Assembly (NCBI RefSeq): GCF_029893585.1
Contig: NZ_JARXYX010000058.1
Coordinates: 1-32,743, forward strand
Length of the DNA: 32,743 nucleotides
Direction: 5' to 3'
Source: Streptomyces sp. LBL
GTDB lineage: Bacteria; Actinomycetota; Actinomycetes; Streptomycetales; Streptomycetaceae
Positions within the stretch are counted from its first letter, which is position 1, and each line of letters starts with the position of its first letter. Positions 16,101-22,948 of this stretch are shown here, piece by piece. The translations under genes and the position numbers were made by a program. The notes under the pieces are model-generated. The model had not been told where the DNA came from and searched no databases. It worked only from the letters and a program-made list of their open reading frames with translations.

Positions 16101-16543
16101 ATGCCCCTGCACTGGACCAGGAGCCACCGGGGTGCGGCAGGACGGAGCGCAGAGGCCGTGACTACGCAGCTCGCCCTCGACATCACCGGGACACCACCCG
16201 CGCCCGAGCAGTGGGGCGTCGTCATCGACGAGGTTCTCCTCAACAGCCTCGGCACCACGACGTCCAACCGGTAGGCCGTCAACTCCGCGCAGTTCTACCG
16301 CAGCGGGAAGCTGCGCTACCTCGTCGCGCTGCCGATCGGCGGCGTCAGCGAGATCGGCCTGTTCTCCAGGAAGGACACCGAGTTCACCCGCGACTACATC
16401 GTGGAGAGCGGCGTCCACCCACGCGCTGTGAAAGTCCGCCGCTGGACCCAGGAGCCGCATCTGCTGGCTGCCGCAAGGCCAAGCCGTGCCGCCTCTGCAC
16501 GCCGCGTGCCGCCAGCGTGCGGCAGAACGGGGCGTGGACGTGA
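16101..16543 (+). pseudogene. Hypothetical protein gene broken by TAG and a frameshift
   Basis: The ATG at 16101 has a strong ribosome site (AGGAGA, 5 nt away). The product reads MPLHWTRSHRG, then TQLALDITGTPPAPEQWGVV and IDEVLLNSLGTTTSNR. There a TAG at 16272-16274 interrupts it, although the same frame carries on as AVNSAQFYRSGKLRYLVALP, IGGVSEIGLFSRKDTEF and ESGVHPRAVKVRRWTQ. A frameshift near 16467 leads into GCRKAKPCRLCTPRAASVRQ and NGAWT-stop, whose TGA overlaps the next gene's GTG. The overlap shows these belonged together. No family is recognised; the tail has a CxxxxxCxxC cluster. Confidence 0.6.
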
Positions 16544-17034
16544 GCCTCTACCTCGTCGCCGCAGTCAGCGCAGTCGTGGGCTACCTTCTCGGCCGGTCGG
16601 CCGCCTGCCAGACCGCCGACGCCCTGGCCGTCACCACTCCTCACCCGAGCAGGAGCATGCGGGACCTGCGTGAGACCGCCGAACGGCTGCGTGAGCAGAT
16701 CGCCAAGCTCACCGGGCAACTCGCCGCCGCAGAGCGCACCTTGGAACGGCTGGAGACCACCCGCGAGACCGTGCTGGAACTGGCCACCGAGGACGGCGCC
16801 CCACCGCCCGAGCCGCTGCCGCCGGGCTACCGCGAGACCCTGGCCCTCTTCGAGCAGAACGGGGACGGGCTGCGCGCCAGGGACGTCTGTCGCGCCCTCG
16901 GCACCGAGCCGCGGCACACCGAAGGCATGCGCGCCAAGCTGAAACGCCTGATCAACCGCGGCATCCTCACCGAGCCCGGCCTGTTCACCTTCACCCAGTC
17001 GGCACCTGCCACCCCAGAGACCGACTCAAGCTGA
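16540..17034 (+). CDS. Membrane-anchored coiled-coil protein of unknown function
   Basis: This is a 164-residue protein starting at a GTG that overlaps the stop of the preceding broken gene. Residues 1-20 form one transmembrane helix (VSLYLVAAVSAVVGYLLGRS). Residues 40-75 form a coiled coil (DLRETAERLREQIAKLTGQL then AAAERTLERLETTRETVLEL). The C-terminal 75 residues look like a winged-helix or HTH module (RETLALFEQNGDGLRARDVC, RHTEGMRAKLKRLINRGILT). A DNA-binding-type domain tied to the membrane by a coiled coil is unusual, but similar small proteins are common in Streptomyces accessory regions. The gene looks intact while its upstream partner is dead. Confidence 0.65.
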   Translation: MSLYLVAAVSAVVGYLLGRSAACQTADALAVTTPHPSRSMRDLRETAERLREQIAKLTGQLAAAERTLERLETTRETVLELATEDGAPPPEPLPPGYRETLALFEQNGDGLRARDVCRALGTEPRHTEGMRAKLKRLINRGILTEPGLFTFTQSAPATPETDSS

Positions 17035-17295
17035 AATCAGACGAAGACCCACAGAACACCCACTGATACTTCCGGGCGGACTTGACGGCCTGCCCACGGC
17101 GAACCTGAGCGTTTCTTGACGGTCCTCCAGCGACGCCGTCAGCTTCGCGGCGGCCCGCCGGCGCATCGGCTCGGCAGGCGTGGTGGCCGGCCGCGGCGGC
17201 CGAAGTGAGCACCCGTCGTGAAGCCGCTCGGCATCGGGCCAGGGGAGCCACCCCCGAAGATTGATTCCACAAGCTGTAGCAAATACCATGTTGCC

Positions 17296-18015
17296 ATGAG
17301 TCGGCTTCCTCAACTCTCCTCACCGACGACTCTCGGCGATCAGGCGTACTCCGCCATCCGTGAAGCCATCGTCACCGGCGTGCTGAAGCGCGGGGAAAAG
17401 GTCACGGAGCGAGGCCTGGCCGAGTCCCTCAACATCAGCGCCACTCCCGTCCGCGAGGCGCTGCGACGCCTGGACCAGGACCGACTGGTGGAGCGGACGG
17501 GCCCCCGGTCCGTCCGCATCACGCAGTTCGGCGAGGAGGAGCTCCGCGAGTTCACCATGATCGAGGATGTGCTCCGGGCCCTGTCCGCCCGGCTGGCCGC
17601 CGAGAAGTCGACGGCGGCCCAGCGTAGCGAAATGTCCGCCCGCCTGGACGAGGCGGACGCCTTGCGCGGCGAGCTGCGCGACGAGGCCCCCGGGACCGAC
17701 AGCGAGCGGGATCTGGTGCTGAAGATCCAAAGTCTCATGTCGCACTTCCATACGCTCGTGGACCAGGCCAGCGGCAACGCGACCCTCATTCAGATGCTGC
17801 GCACCGTGGATGCCTTCGGCCCGGAGGGGCGGCGTGACAGCGCTCTGTCGCAGGTGCGCAGTGGGCACTGGGAGGTCGTCGACGAGCGTTACCGGCAGCA
17901 CCGCGCCATTTTCGAGGCCATCGCCGCCGGCAACGGGGGCAAGGCCGAGGAGCTGATGCGGGCACACAGCCACACCTCGAACACCTCCCGCATCAAGACG
18001 CGTTTCCCCGTCTGA
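17296..18015 (+). CDS. GntR-family regulator (FadR subfamily)
   Basis: This is a 239-residue repressor. The N-terminal winged helix has LGDQAYSAIREAIVTGVLKR, GLAESLNISATPVREALRRL and LVERTGPRSVRITQFGEEEL. The C-terminal all-helical FCD ligand-binding domain (about residues 95-225) includes EFTMIEDVLRALSARLAAEK, HFHTLVDQASGNATLIQML and a metal-site-like His pair in YRQHRAIFEAIAAGNGGKAE and RAHSH. FadR-type regulators usually sense acyl-CoA or small organic acids. The ATG at 17296 was chosen because family similarity begins just after it; a longer frame starts at 17218. No target operon adjoins it, so the regulated genes may have been lost. Confidence 0.85.
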   Translation: MSRLPQLSSPTTLGDQAYSAIREAIVTGVLKRGEKVTERGLAESLNISATPVREALRRLDQDRLVERTGPRSVRITQFGEEELREFTMIEDVLRALSARLAAEKSTAAQRSEMSARLDEADALRGELRDEAPGTDSERDLVLKIQSLMSHFHTLVDQASGNATLIQMLRTVDAFGPEGRRDSALSQVRSGHWEVVDERYRQHRAIFEAIAAGNGGKAEELMRAHSHTSNTSRIKTRFPV

Positions 18016-18173
18016 CGCGATGCGGCCTGTGCCGTCAAGGACGGGTCGGCGGCAGCACGCCTACGGAGGCGTAGTACGGGAACCAACGCCCGCGGATTTC
18101 CGCACCCGGCACAGCTCCCTCGTCCAGATCGACATGACCACCATTGAGCCTTTTCATCGCACAATCTACCGAG

Positions 18174-18713
18174 ATGGATGGTGTTATCATTTCTGTGCAC
18201 GCCGAGCAAACCCCGGTAAGGCTAAGGCTCTTCCAACCCGCCGACGCTTCGGCGGTCACTGGGCTGATCCATGACTATCTGACATGGGCCGCCGAACGCC
18301 TATATGCGTTATACGGCGTTGAGGAAATGCCGACCGATGTCAATGCGATAGGCCGCTCACTGTCCGCCTTTGAGCTGCCTGCCGGCCTGCTGCTGGTTGC
18401 GCAGCTCGACAAAAAGCTGGTGGGAGTCGGCGCAATTCGGACGATCGCTCCCGGTGTCGCGGAAATTAAACGTATGTACGTTACTCCAGAGGTTCGGGGA
18501 CACCACGCAGGTTCGACGCTATTGGACTGCCTTATCGAGCATGCACGGGAAACCTTCCATGCGAAAATTGTCCGATTGGACACATGTGGCTTCATGGCCG
18601 ACGCTCAACGAATGTATGCGTCTCGGGGTTTCCAAGAGCGCACACCTTACGAGGGAACCGAGATTCCATCGCATCTTCAACAGTACTGGCGCTTCTTCGA
18701 ACGGGAACTCTGA
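18174..18713 (+). CDS. GNAT-family N-acetyltransferase
   Basis: This is a 179-residue acetyltransferase of the Gcn5 type, which transfers acetyl from acetyl-CoA to an amine. RLRLFQPADASAVTGLIHDY is the first strand and helix. VGVGAIRTI is followed by AEIKRMYVTPEVRGHHAGST, the core strand plus the acetyl-CoA pyrophosphate loop (motif A, here RGHHAG). RLDTCGFMADAQRMYASRGF is the C-terminal motif. Two ATGs lie close together at 18174 and 18178; only the first is in frame. Codons such as GTT, CGT, ACT and TTG are frequent and overall G+C is lower than in neighbours, which suggests recent acquisition from another source. No operon partner is seen. Confidence 0.85.
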   Translation: MDGVIISVHAEQTPVRLRLFQPADASAVTGLIHDYLTWAAERLYALYGVEEMPTDVNAIGRSLSAFELPAGLLLVAQLDKKLVGVGAIRTIAPGVAEIKRMYVTPEVRGHHAGSTLLDCLIEHARETFHAKIVRLDTCGFMADAQRMYASRGFQERTPYEGTEIPSHLQQYWRFFEREL

Positions 18714-18848
18714 AGCAGGCCCCCGGACCAGTCCCCGAAGGTGCTCCTGGATCTCCAGACCCGTCCGTTCCCACCCGGAACCGACGACGGTTCGGGTGAA
18801 CCGGACGGCTGGGGTAAGTGGTGGGTCGGGGTGGATATCCGATGTGCA

Positions 18849-18986
18849 CTATTCACCTGCGGCGAGGGAGGTGAGCAGCCCTGCGCCGACTCCCAGGACA
18901 ACCAGCTGCACGATGCCAGGAATATGCCATCCCAGGGCAAGGAGACCACCACCTGTGACAACTGCGCCGCCAAGCAGGAGCCACAT
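18849..18986 (-). CDS. Small two-TM membrane protein (possibly 5' truncated)
   Basis: The frame ending at 18849 encodes 45 residues from the ATG at 18986, with two hydrophobic helices (LLLGGAVVTGGGLLALGW and IVQLVVLGVGAGLLTSLA). The same frame is open upstream through NGGNPPNAPKEALLG and directly into the reverse-transcriptase fragment, so the true start may have been lost at the junction near 19032. No family is recognised. Confidence 0.45.
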   Translation of the reverse strand: MWLLLGGAVVTGGGLLALGWHIPGIVQLVVLGVGAGLLTSLAAGE

Positions 18987-19031
18987 TCCCAGCAACGCCT
19001 CCTTGGGCGCATTGGGTGGATTGCCGCCGTT

Positions 19032-19283
19032 AATGCCGAGGCTGCGGACTTTCCCCGACCCACCTGGTTTCGGGATCTTGCGTTCCCGCACCGGAAAAGG
19101 CCGGAACGAACCATCCTTGAGAGCGGCCCGCAGGTCATGCAGGAACCCAGGCGTCCCGATCCGCTCCTCGACCTCGACGACCGTCAGGCCATCGACGCCG
19201 GGAGTCCGGGCACCCTGGTTTCCCGCGACCCGGGCGAACGCCATGGTCAGCGTCGCCGGGTCGTGCACGAGGTTGTGAGGTCG
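19032..19283 (-). pseudogene. Group II intron reverse transcriptase, N-terminal fragment
   Basis: The frame reads PHNLVHDPATLTMAFARVAG, NQGARTPGVDGLTVVEVEER and RPFPVRERKIPKPGGSGKVR, ending SLGI. This is the start of the RT domain (RT0-RT1) of a group II intron-encoded protein, and it aligns with LVCDPAFLLIAWERVRDNRG of the other intron ORF in this window. It stops at LGI (about 19032), before any catalytic motif, and fuses in frame to a membrane-protein segment. All of RT2-RT7 and the maturase domain are missing. Confidence 0.8.
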
Positions 19284-19336
19284 GCCCGGGACGCCCTGCT
19301 GGTGTTCCCACCAGTGGGTTTCCCCGGACCGCCTCC

Positions 19337-19373
19337 CGCACCCGGCGTGCCCGTCTCCGGGCACCGGGCGCTC
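19337..19373 (-). ncRNA. Group II intron domain V-like hairpin
   Basis: On the minus strand an AGC-containing 5' end leads into a lower stem (CCCGG with CCGGG). An upper stem follows (TGCCCG with CGGGCA), closed by a GAGA tetraloop of the GNRA type, with a 2-nt CG bulge on the 3' side between the stems. This is the shape of group II intron domain V. It lies 5' of the RT fragment instead of 3' of it, so the remnant is rearranged or two introns were joined. Confidence 0.55.
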
Positions 19374-19447
19374 CACAAGTCCCGTTGACGTCCGAACAGT
19401 TCAGATCGTGCTCGCCCACGGAGTGGGAATCGCTGTCCCTCGGTAGC

Positions 19448-20025
19448 CAGGGCTGATTCAAAGTCCTGATGTTCATGCTGCGGTGCAGGTCAGATCAGAT
19501 CGGGCCAGGCCGAGCGGCTCCAACGGGCGGGTGAAAGCCGTGTAGAAGACCTCACGTAGCCCGGCGGCGATGCTGCGGTGCCCCGCGTTCCGCAGTGTGT
19601 TGATGGTCGGGTTTCGCAGCGTTGCCATGTTCTCCGGCCCGTGCCCGGTACGGATCTTCGACGCGTCCTCGGCGGACGTCACGTCCCGCACGTCGTGCAC
19701 GGCCTCGATTCGCCATTCCGGCGCGCGAGTTGCCCGATGCGCTGCGGCGATGTGTCACGCGCCGTCATGTTGGTGATGGCGTAGATGGTCTGGCGCGAGA
19801 CCTTGCCCGTCTTGATGTAGCGGCGCCATCGGTGGGTCTGTGCCGCCTGCCCAGGTGCGGAAACCTCAGACCCAGGGCGGTGACGGTCAGCGCGTGCACG
19901 GAGCGGGTCTCTTGCCCCCCATGGCCGCTCCCGCGCTAGTAGAACTGGACGGTGGCCTCCTGCCAGGGCAGCGGCCGCAGCGTCGCGAACAACGCCGGCT
20001 ACTTCGCGAAGATCAACGGTCACTC
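19448..20025 (-). pseudogene. ISAs1-family transposase, C-terminal half, multiply disrupted
   Basis: Minus-strand pieces read LRPLPWQEATVQFY, then a TAG at 19936-19938, then RGSGHGGQETRSVHALTVTA. In other frames WRRYIKTGKVSRQTIYAITN continues as MTARDTSPQRIGQLAR, followed by EWRIEAVHDVRDVTSAEDAS and the C-terminus MATLRNPTINTLRNAGHRSI to RPLEPLGLA. One end of the element is visible: CAGGGCTGATTCAAAGTCCT at 19448 closely matches the left end of the full ISAs1 element at 24429. The N-terminal half and the other end are absent. It abuts the reverse transcriptase/domain V remnant. Confidence 0.8.
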
Positions 20026-20109
20026 GGCGTAGGCGACCATGCGGTGTGGCTCTGTCGCTGATTTGGGGGTGTGCGGCGGCCGCGAACGCGTGGGCATCAC
20101 CTGGGTGTG

Positions 20110-20700
20110 ATGGATGCGGTACGCGTTGCCGACATTCCTTTCCCGGGTATCGGGGTGCAGGTCGAGCAGGGAGCAATCGAGGGCACCAAGGTCCGTCTTG
20201 TTGGGCGGTCGCTGGCGGTGTCGGCCGCTTGTCCGGAGTGCGGGCTGAGATCCTCTCGGGTGCACTGCTACTACCAGCGCCGTCTGGCGGCCCATCCTGT
20301 CGCCGGCCGGCAGGTACGACTCGATCTGTGAGCACCTCGTCTGGTGTGCGGGAGCGACCGTTGTTCCCATGGGCCGTTCGCCGAGCAGATCCCGGCCCTG
20401 ACTCGGCGGCACGCGCGCCGCACGGACGCTCTCACCGCCCAACTCACGGACGGCGCCCTGTTCCTGGGCGGGCTGTGCGGGAGCCCATCTGTTCAGGCGG
20501 ATGGCCATCGCCACGGGCAAGGACACCCTGCTCCGCCTGATCCGCGCACTGCCTGTCCATCAATCCGGCCCGGTTCCGCATCTCGGTGTCGATGAGTTCG
20601 CCGTGCACCGCTTGACACTCAACGACTTGGGATGTCTGCCGCAACCGTGCCGGCTCCTACCGCGACGGAGCTTGCGTGGGTGCTCCCCAGGCCCGACAGG
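20110..20700 (+). pseudogene. ISL3-family transposase, N-terminal half, disrupted
   Basis: The ATG at 20110 starts MDAVRVADIPFPGIGVQVEQ. The zinc-binding region follows (AACPECGLRSSRVHCYYQRR, HPVAGRQVRLDL). A TGA at 20329-20331 interrupts the frame, which then continues in phase with VCGSDRCSHGPFAEQIPALT and LTDGALFLGG. A frameshift near 20465-20500 leads to RMAIATGKDTLLRLIRALPV and HLGVDEFAVHRLTL, the first part of the catalytic domain (GVDEFA). Family sequence then ends. At least one nonsense codon, one frameshift and loss of the C-terminal half make it inactive. Confidence 0.8.
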
Positions 20701-20816
20701 TGGCCGATGAATGGCATCTGATGCACAACCTGGTCAATGGCGCGGGACCGCGTCAACGGATGACCGAGGGCAGGGATCGGCCCGGTCCGGCACGCCCTTG
20801 CCCTCGGTGAGTGTCG

Positions 20817-21251
20817 CTAGGCGTTCATGCGAGTCATCCATCCATGCAGGTCTTCGAGGTGCCAGCTCCGCCTAATGAGACCGTTGTCGATCTCGTGGAA
20901 CTCGTGAATGGCGATCTCGTCGTACTTGCCGTTCGGGGGGACGCCGAGGAACTCGCTGCGGAGGGTACCGGCCAGGGCACCGCGCACGGCGACAAGCCCC
21001 GAGGAGGCGACGATGTCATGGACGATCACGTGTGCGTCGGCGAAGGCCTCGTGGAACGCCACGATGTGCGGCTTCATGCCCGCGGGGCCCGGCGGCTGGT
21101 CGGGGATGCTGGGAATGTCCTCCCAGTCGGGCGACAGCACGTCGTCGAGGAGGTCGGGCTCGCCGCCGATCGCCCGGTAGAGGGTTTCGACGAGCTGTCG
21201 TTCCTTGTCGGTGGTTCCGAGGACCCGGGGAGAGCTGTATGTGCTGGTCAT
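20817..21251 (-). CDS. SnoaL-like / ester cyclase-type protein
   Basis: This is a 144-residue protein of the SnoaL-like alpha+beta barrel family. An N-terminal helix (TDKERQLVETLYRAIGGEPD) is followed by DLLDDVLSPDWEDIPSIP, then FHEAFADAHVIVHDIVASSG, VAVRGALAGTLRSEFLGVPP and EIAIHEFHEIDNGLIRRSWH with DLHGWMTRM at the end. Members act as cyclases, isomerases or hydrolases on small substrates, or have no known activity. The ATG at 21251 is preceded by AAGGAA. It lies 8 nt after the ancestral stop of the reductase gene, so the two form an operon facing a TetR gene. Confidence 0.82.
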   Translation of the reverse strand: MTSTYSSPRVLGTTDKERQLVETLYRAIGGEPDLLDDVLSPDWEDIPSIPDQPPGPAGMKPHIVAFHEAFADAHVIVHDIVASSGLVAVRGALAGTLRSEFLGVPPNGKYDEIAIHEFHEIDNGLIRRSWHLEDLHGWMTRMNA

Positions 21252-21942
21252 GGCGTTCCTTACGCTGAGAGGAGCTTGGCGAGGTCGTCCGCGGACGCGG
21301 GGCGGCCGGGGGCGCGGGGCGGCCGGGGGCGGCGAACATGCCGGCCGGGTCGAGATAGGCGTGCTGGGCGGGCGTGCCCGGCGCGAACCGGCGACTCTCG
21401 GCGAGAGGGCCCACGTCGTACGTGTCGTAGCCGAGCGAATCGATCAGGGCGGCGACTGCTTTCTTGGCGGTGGCGTCGTCGCCGGCGATGGGCAGCGCGC
21501 TGCGGTCGGAGGCGCCGGTCGGGCGCCCCAGGGCGGCCAGGTGTTTGAAGAAGATGTTGCTGAACGCCTTGACGACGTGTGAGCCGGTCAGGTGCGTCTG
21601 AAGCAGGAGGTGGGCCGGGGTGTCGGCGGCGTCTATCTCGGGGACGCGGCCCTGGCGGGCGGGGTCGTAGTTGAGGGTGTCGATGACGACCTTGCCCTGG
21701 AGGGGTTCGGTGGGGACCTGTCGATAGGCCCTGACCGGAATAGTCACTACGACGAGGTCGCCGGCGGTCGCGGCCTCGACAGGGGTCCCCGCGCGGGCGC
21801 CCGGGCCGAGTCGCGTGACCAGGTCTTGCAGGGTTTTAGGGCCGCGGCTGTTGCTGAGGACGACGTCGTGACCCGCGTCGATTGCGAGGCGGGCGAGCGT
21901 GCCGCCGATGTTGCCGCTGCCGATGAAGCCGATGGTAGTCAT
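21016..21942 (-). CDS. NADP-binding (F420-reductase-like) oxidoreductase, 3' frameshifted
   Basis: The N-terminus is MTTIGFIGSGNIGGTLARLA, a Rossmann nucleotide-binding motif, then AGHDVVLSNSRGP, the NADP-contacting loop of NADPH:F420 oxidoreductase-like proteins. Next come VVVTIPVRAYRQVP, VVIDTLNYDPARQG, VVKAFSNIFFKHL and SLGYDTYDVGPLAESRRFAP. The ATG at 21942 follows AGGAG. A 17-bp tandem duplication at 21299-21332 shifts the frame. Without one copy the protein would end GRPASADDLAKLLSA at TAA 21260-21262 (221 residues), just before the SnoaL start. As it stands the frame runs on to 21016 across the SnoaL gene (308 residues). The catalytic part is intact; only the C-terminal helix is changed. 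Confidence 0.82.
   Translation of the reverse strand: MTTIGFIGSGNIGGTLARLAIDAGHDVVLSNSRGPKTLQDLVTRLGPGARAGTPVEAATAGDLVVVTIPVRAYRQVPTEPLQGKVVIDTLNYDPARQGRVPEIDAADTPAHLLLQTHLTGSHVVKAFSNIFFKHLAALGRPTGASDRSALPIAGDDATAKKAVAALIDSLGYDTYDVGPLAESRRFAPGTPAQHAYLDPAGMFAAPGRPAPPAAPRPRTTSPSSSQRKERHDQHIQLSPGPRNHRQGTTARRNPLPGDRRRARPPRRRAVARLGGHSQHPRPAAGPRGHEAAHRGVPRGLRRRTRDRP
21299..21332. repeat. 17-bp tandem duplication in reductase 3' end
   Basis: GGGGCGGCCGGGGGCGC (21299-21315) is followed directly by a copy differing only at its last base (21316-21332). Seventeen is not a multiple of three, so the extra copy shifts the reductase frame. Removing one copy restores a family-like C-terminus and a stop 8 nt from the next gene's start codon. 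Confidence 0.85.
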
Positions 21943-21968
21943 GGTCTCCTGCCGGTTCCGGATAAGGT

Positions 21969-22002
21969 AAGGCATGCCTGCGCATAATCGAAGGCATGCC
22001 TT
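21969..22002. promoter_or_regulatory. Two TetR operator palindromes
   Basis: AAGGCATGCCTT at 21991-22002 is a perfect 12-bp palindrome. AAGGCATGCCTG at 21969-21980 is the same with one change, 22 bp apart start to start, about two helical turns. They sit between the divergent starts of the reductase (21942) and TetR (22061) genes. TTGACT at 22001-22006 overlaps the second site and may be a -35 element for the TetR gene. Confidence 0.75.
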
Positions 22003-22060
22003 GACTTTAGTGCAGGTACCCCTGCGCTTGGCAAGCTGAACGGATGAGGAGGAATGTGTG

Positions 22061-22645
22061 ATGGCTGCCACCGAGTCCGGCAGGCGAGCCGAATCCGGAT
22101 TCACCGTGAGCCGGCCGACGCGCGCCGACGCACGCCGCAACTTCGACGCCCTGCTTGACGCCGCTCGTGAGGTGTTCGCCGCCGAGGGCGCCGGTGCCTC
22201 GCTGGAGGGGATCGCCCGGCGGGCAGGGGTCAACATCGCGACGCTCTACCGCAACTTCCCCACACGGCAGCACTTGTTCGAGGCCGTCTACCTGGACGAG
22301 GTCGAAGCCCTTGCCCGCATGGCGGTCGAGCTGGACAGCCTCGAACCGTGGGACGCCCTGGAGAGCTGGCTGCGCCAGTTCGTCAGCTACGCGACTACCA
22401 AGAAGGCCATCTACGACGCCATCGCACACCGCGCGGAGATGTTCGTAACCGGCCGCGACATGATCCACGCAGCCGGCCGGCCGCTTCTTGAACGAGCCCA
22501 GGGCGCCGGCAAGGCCCGCGCTGACGTGAGCTTTGACGACGTGCTCTTCCTGGTCAACGGCGTCAGTGGGGCGAACTTCGTCCAAGAGGCCCAGCAGGAT
22601 CGGGTGCTCACCATGGCCCTGGACGGCATCAAAGCCCATGGGTGA
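22061..22645 (+). CDS. TetR-family regulator of the reductase/SnoaL operon
   Basis: This is a 194-residue regulator. After a charged N-terminal tail comes the TetR_N domain (RADARRNFDALLDAAREVFA, ASLEGIARRAGVNIATLYRN, FPTRQHLFEAVYLDEVEALA). The C-terminal domain follows (WLRQFVSYATTKKAIYDAIA, DVLFLVNGVSGANF), as in the subgroup that represses neighbouring oxidoreductases. The ATG at 22061 follows GAGGAGGAA; a GTG directly before it is also in frame. It is transcribed away from the reductase/SnoaL pair across the AAGGCATGCCTT operators, which it probably binds. The inducer is not known. Confidence 0.88.
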   Translation: MAATESGRRAESGFTVSRPTRADARRNFDALLDAAREVFAAEGAGASLEGIARRAGVNIATLYRNFPTRQHLFEAVYLDEVEALARMAVELDSLEPWDALESWLRQFVSYATTKKAIYDAIAHRAEMFVTGRDMIHAAGRPLLERAQGAGKARADVSFDDVLFLVNGVSGANFVQEAQQDRVLTMALDGIKAHG

Positions 22646-22677
22646 ACGCGAACGACCAGGGGGCTCTCGCCCCCTGC

Positions 22678-22840
22678 TCAGCCAGCGGCGGTCTGCGCCG
22701 CCAGGCCTTTGATGTGGGCGAGGCGGTAGGAGCCCCAGTTCTCGTACAGCTGCCGCCACTCGACCAGTAGCACTCGGTAGTCATCGCTGTAATCTGTAGC
22801 GCTCACTTCCTTGGAGTGCTGCCGCAGTACATACCGGATC
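22678..22840 (-). pseudogene. Unidentified C-terminal coding fragment
   Basis: A minus-strand frame reads IRYVLRQHSKEVSATDYSDD, then YRVLLVEWRQLYENWGSYRL and AHIKGLAAQTAAG, ending at TGA 22678-22680. Upstream it is closed by TAG, beyond which the same frame continues coding-like as VTVINVEGLQ. A short protein from the internal GTG at about 22803 is also possible. No family is recognised. Confidence 0.4.
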
Positions 22841-22948
22841 TACTGCAGGCCCTCTACGTTGATCACCGTGACCTGCGGCGGACGATTCCGGCCGCAGGGG
22901 TGAGGTGTACGCATTTACTGCGGCAGTGCGCGGGAGGGCGGGGCGGGC

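Noticed and set aside
2854..19938. Several coding-like frames are cut by in-frame TAG (2854, 16272, 19936, about 22840), suggesting possible TAG recoding
   Set aside because: TAG is used as a normal stop by intact genes here (for example the response regulator at 11020 and the TetR at 12772). The affected genes mostly carry other lesions too, so ordinary decay explains it.
21299..21332. Reading the GC-rich repeat as a structural low-complexity protein segment
   Set aside because: Removing one 17-bp copy gives a family-like C-terminus and a correctly placed stop, so it is a duplication and not a designed segment.
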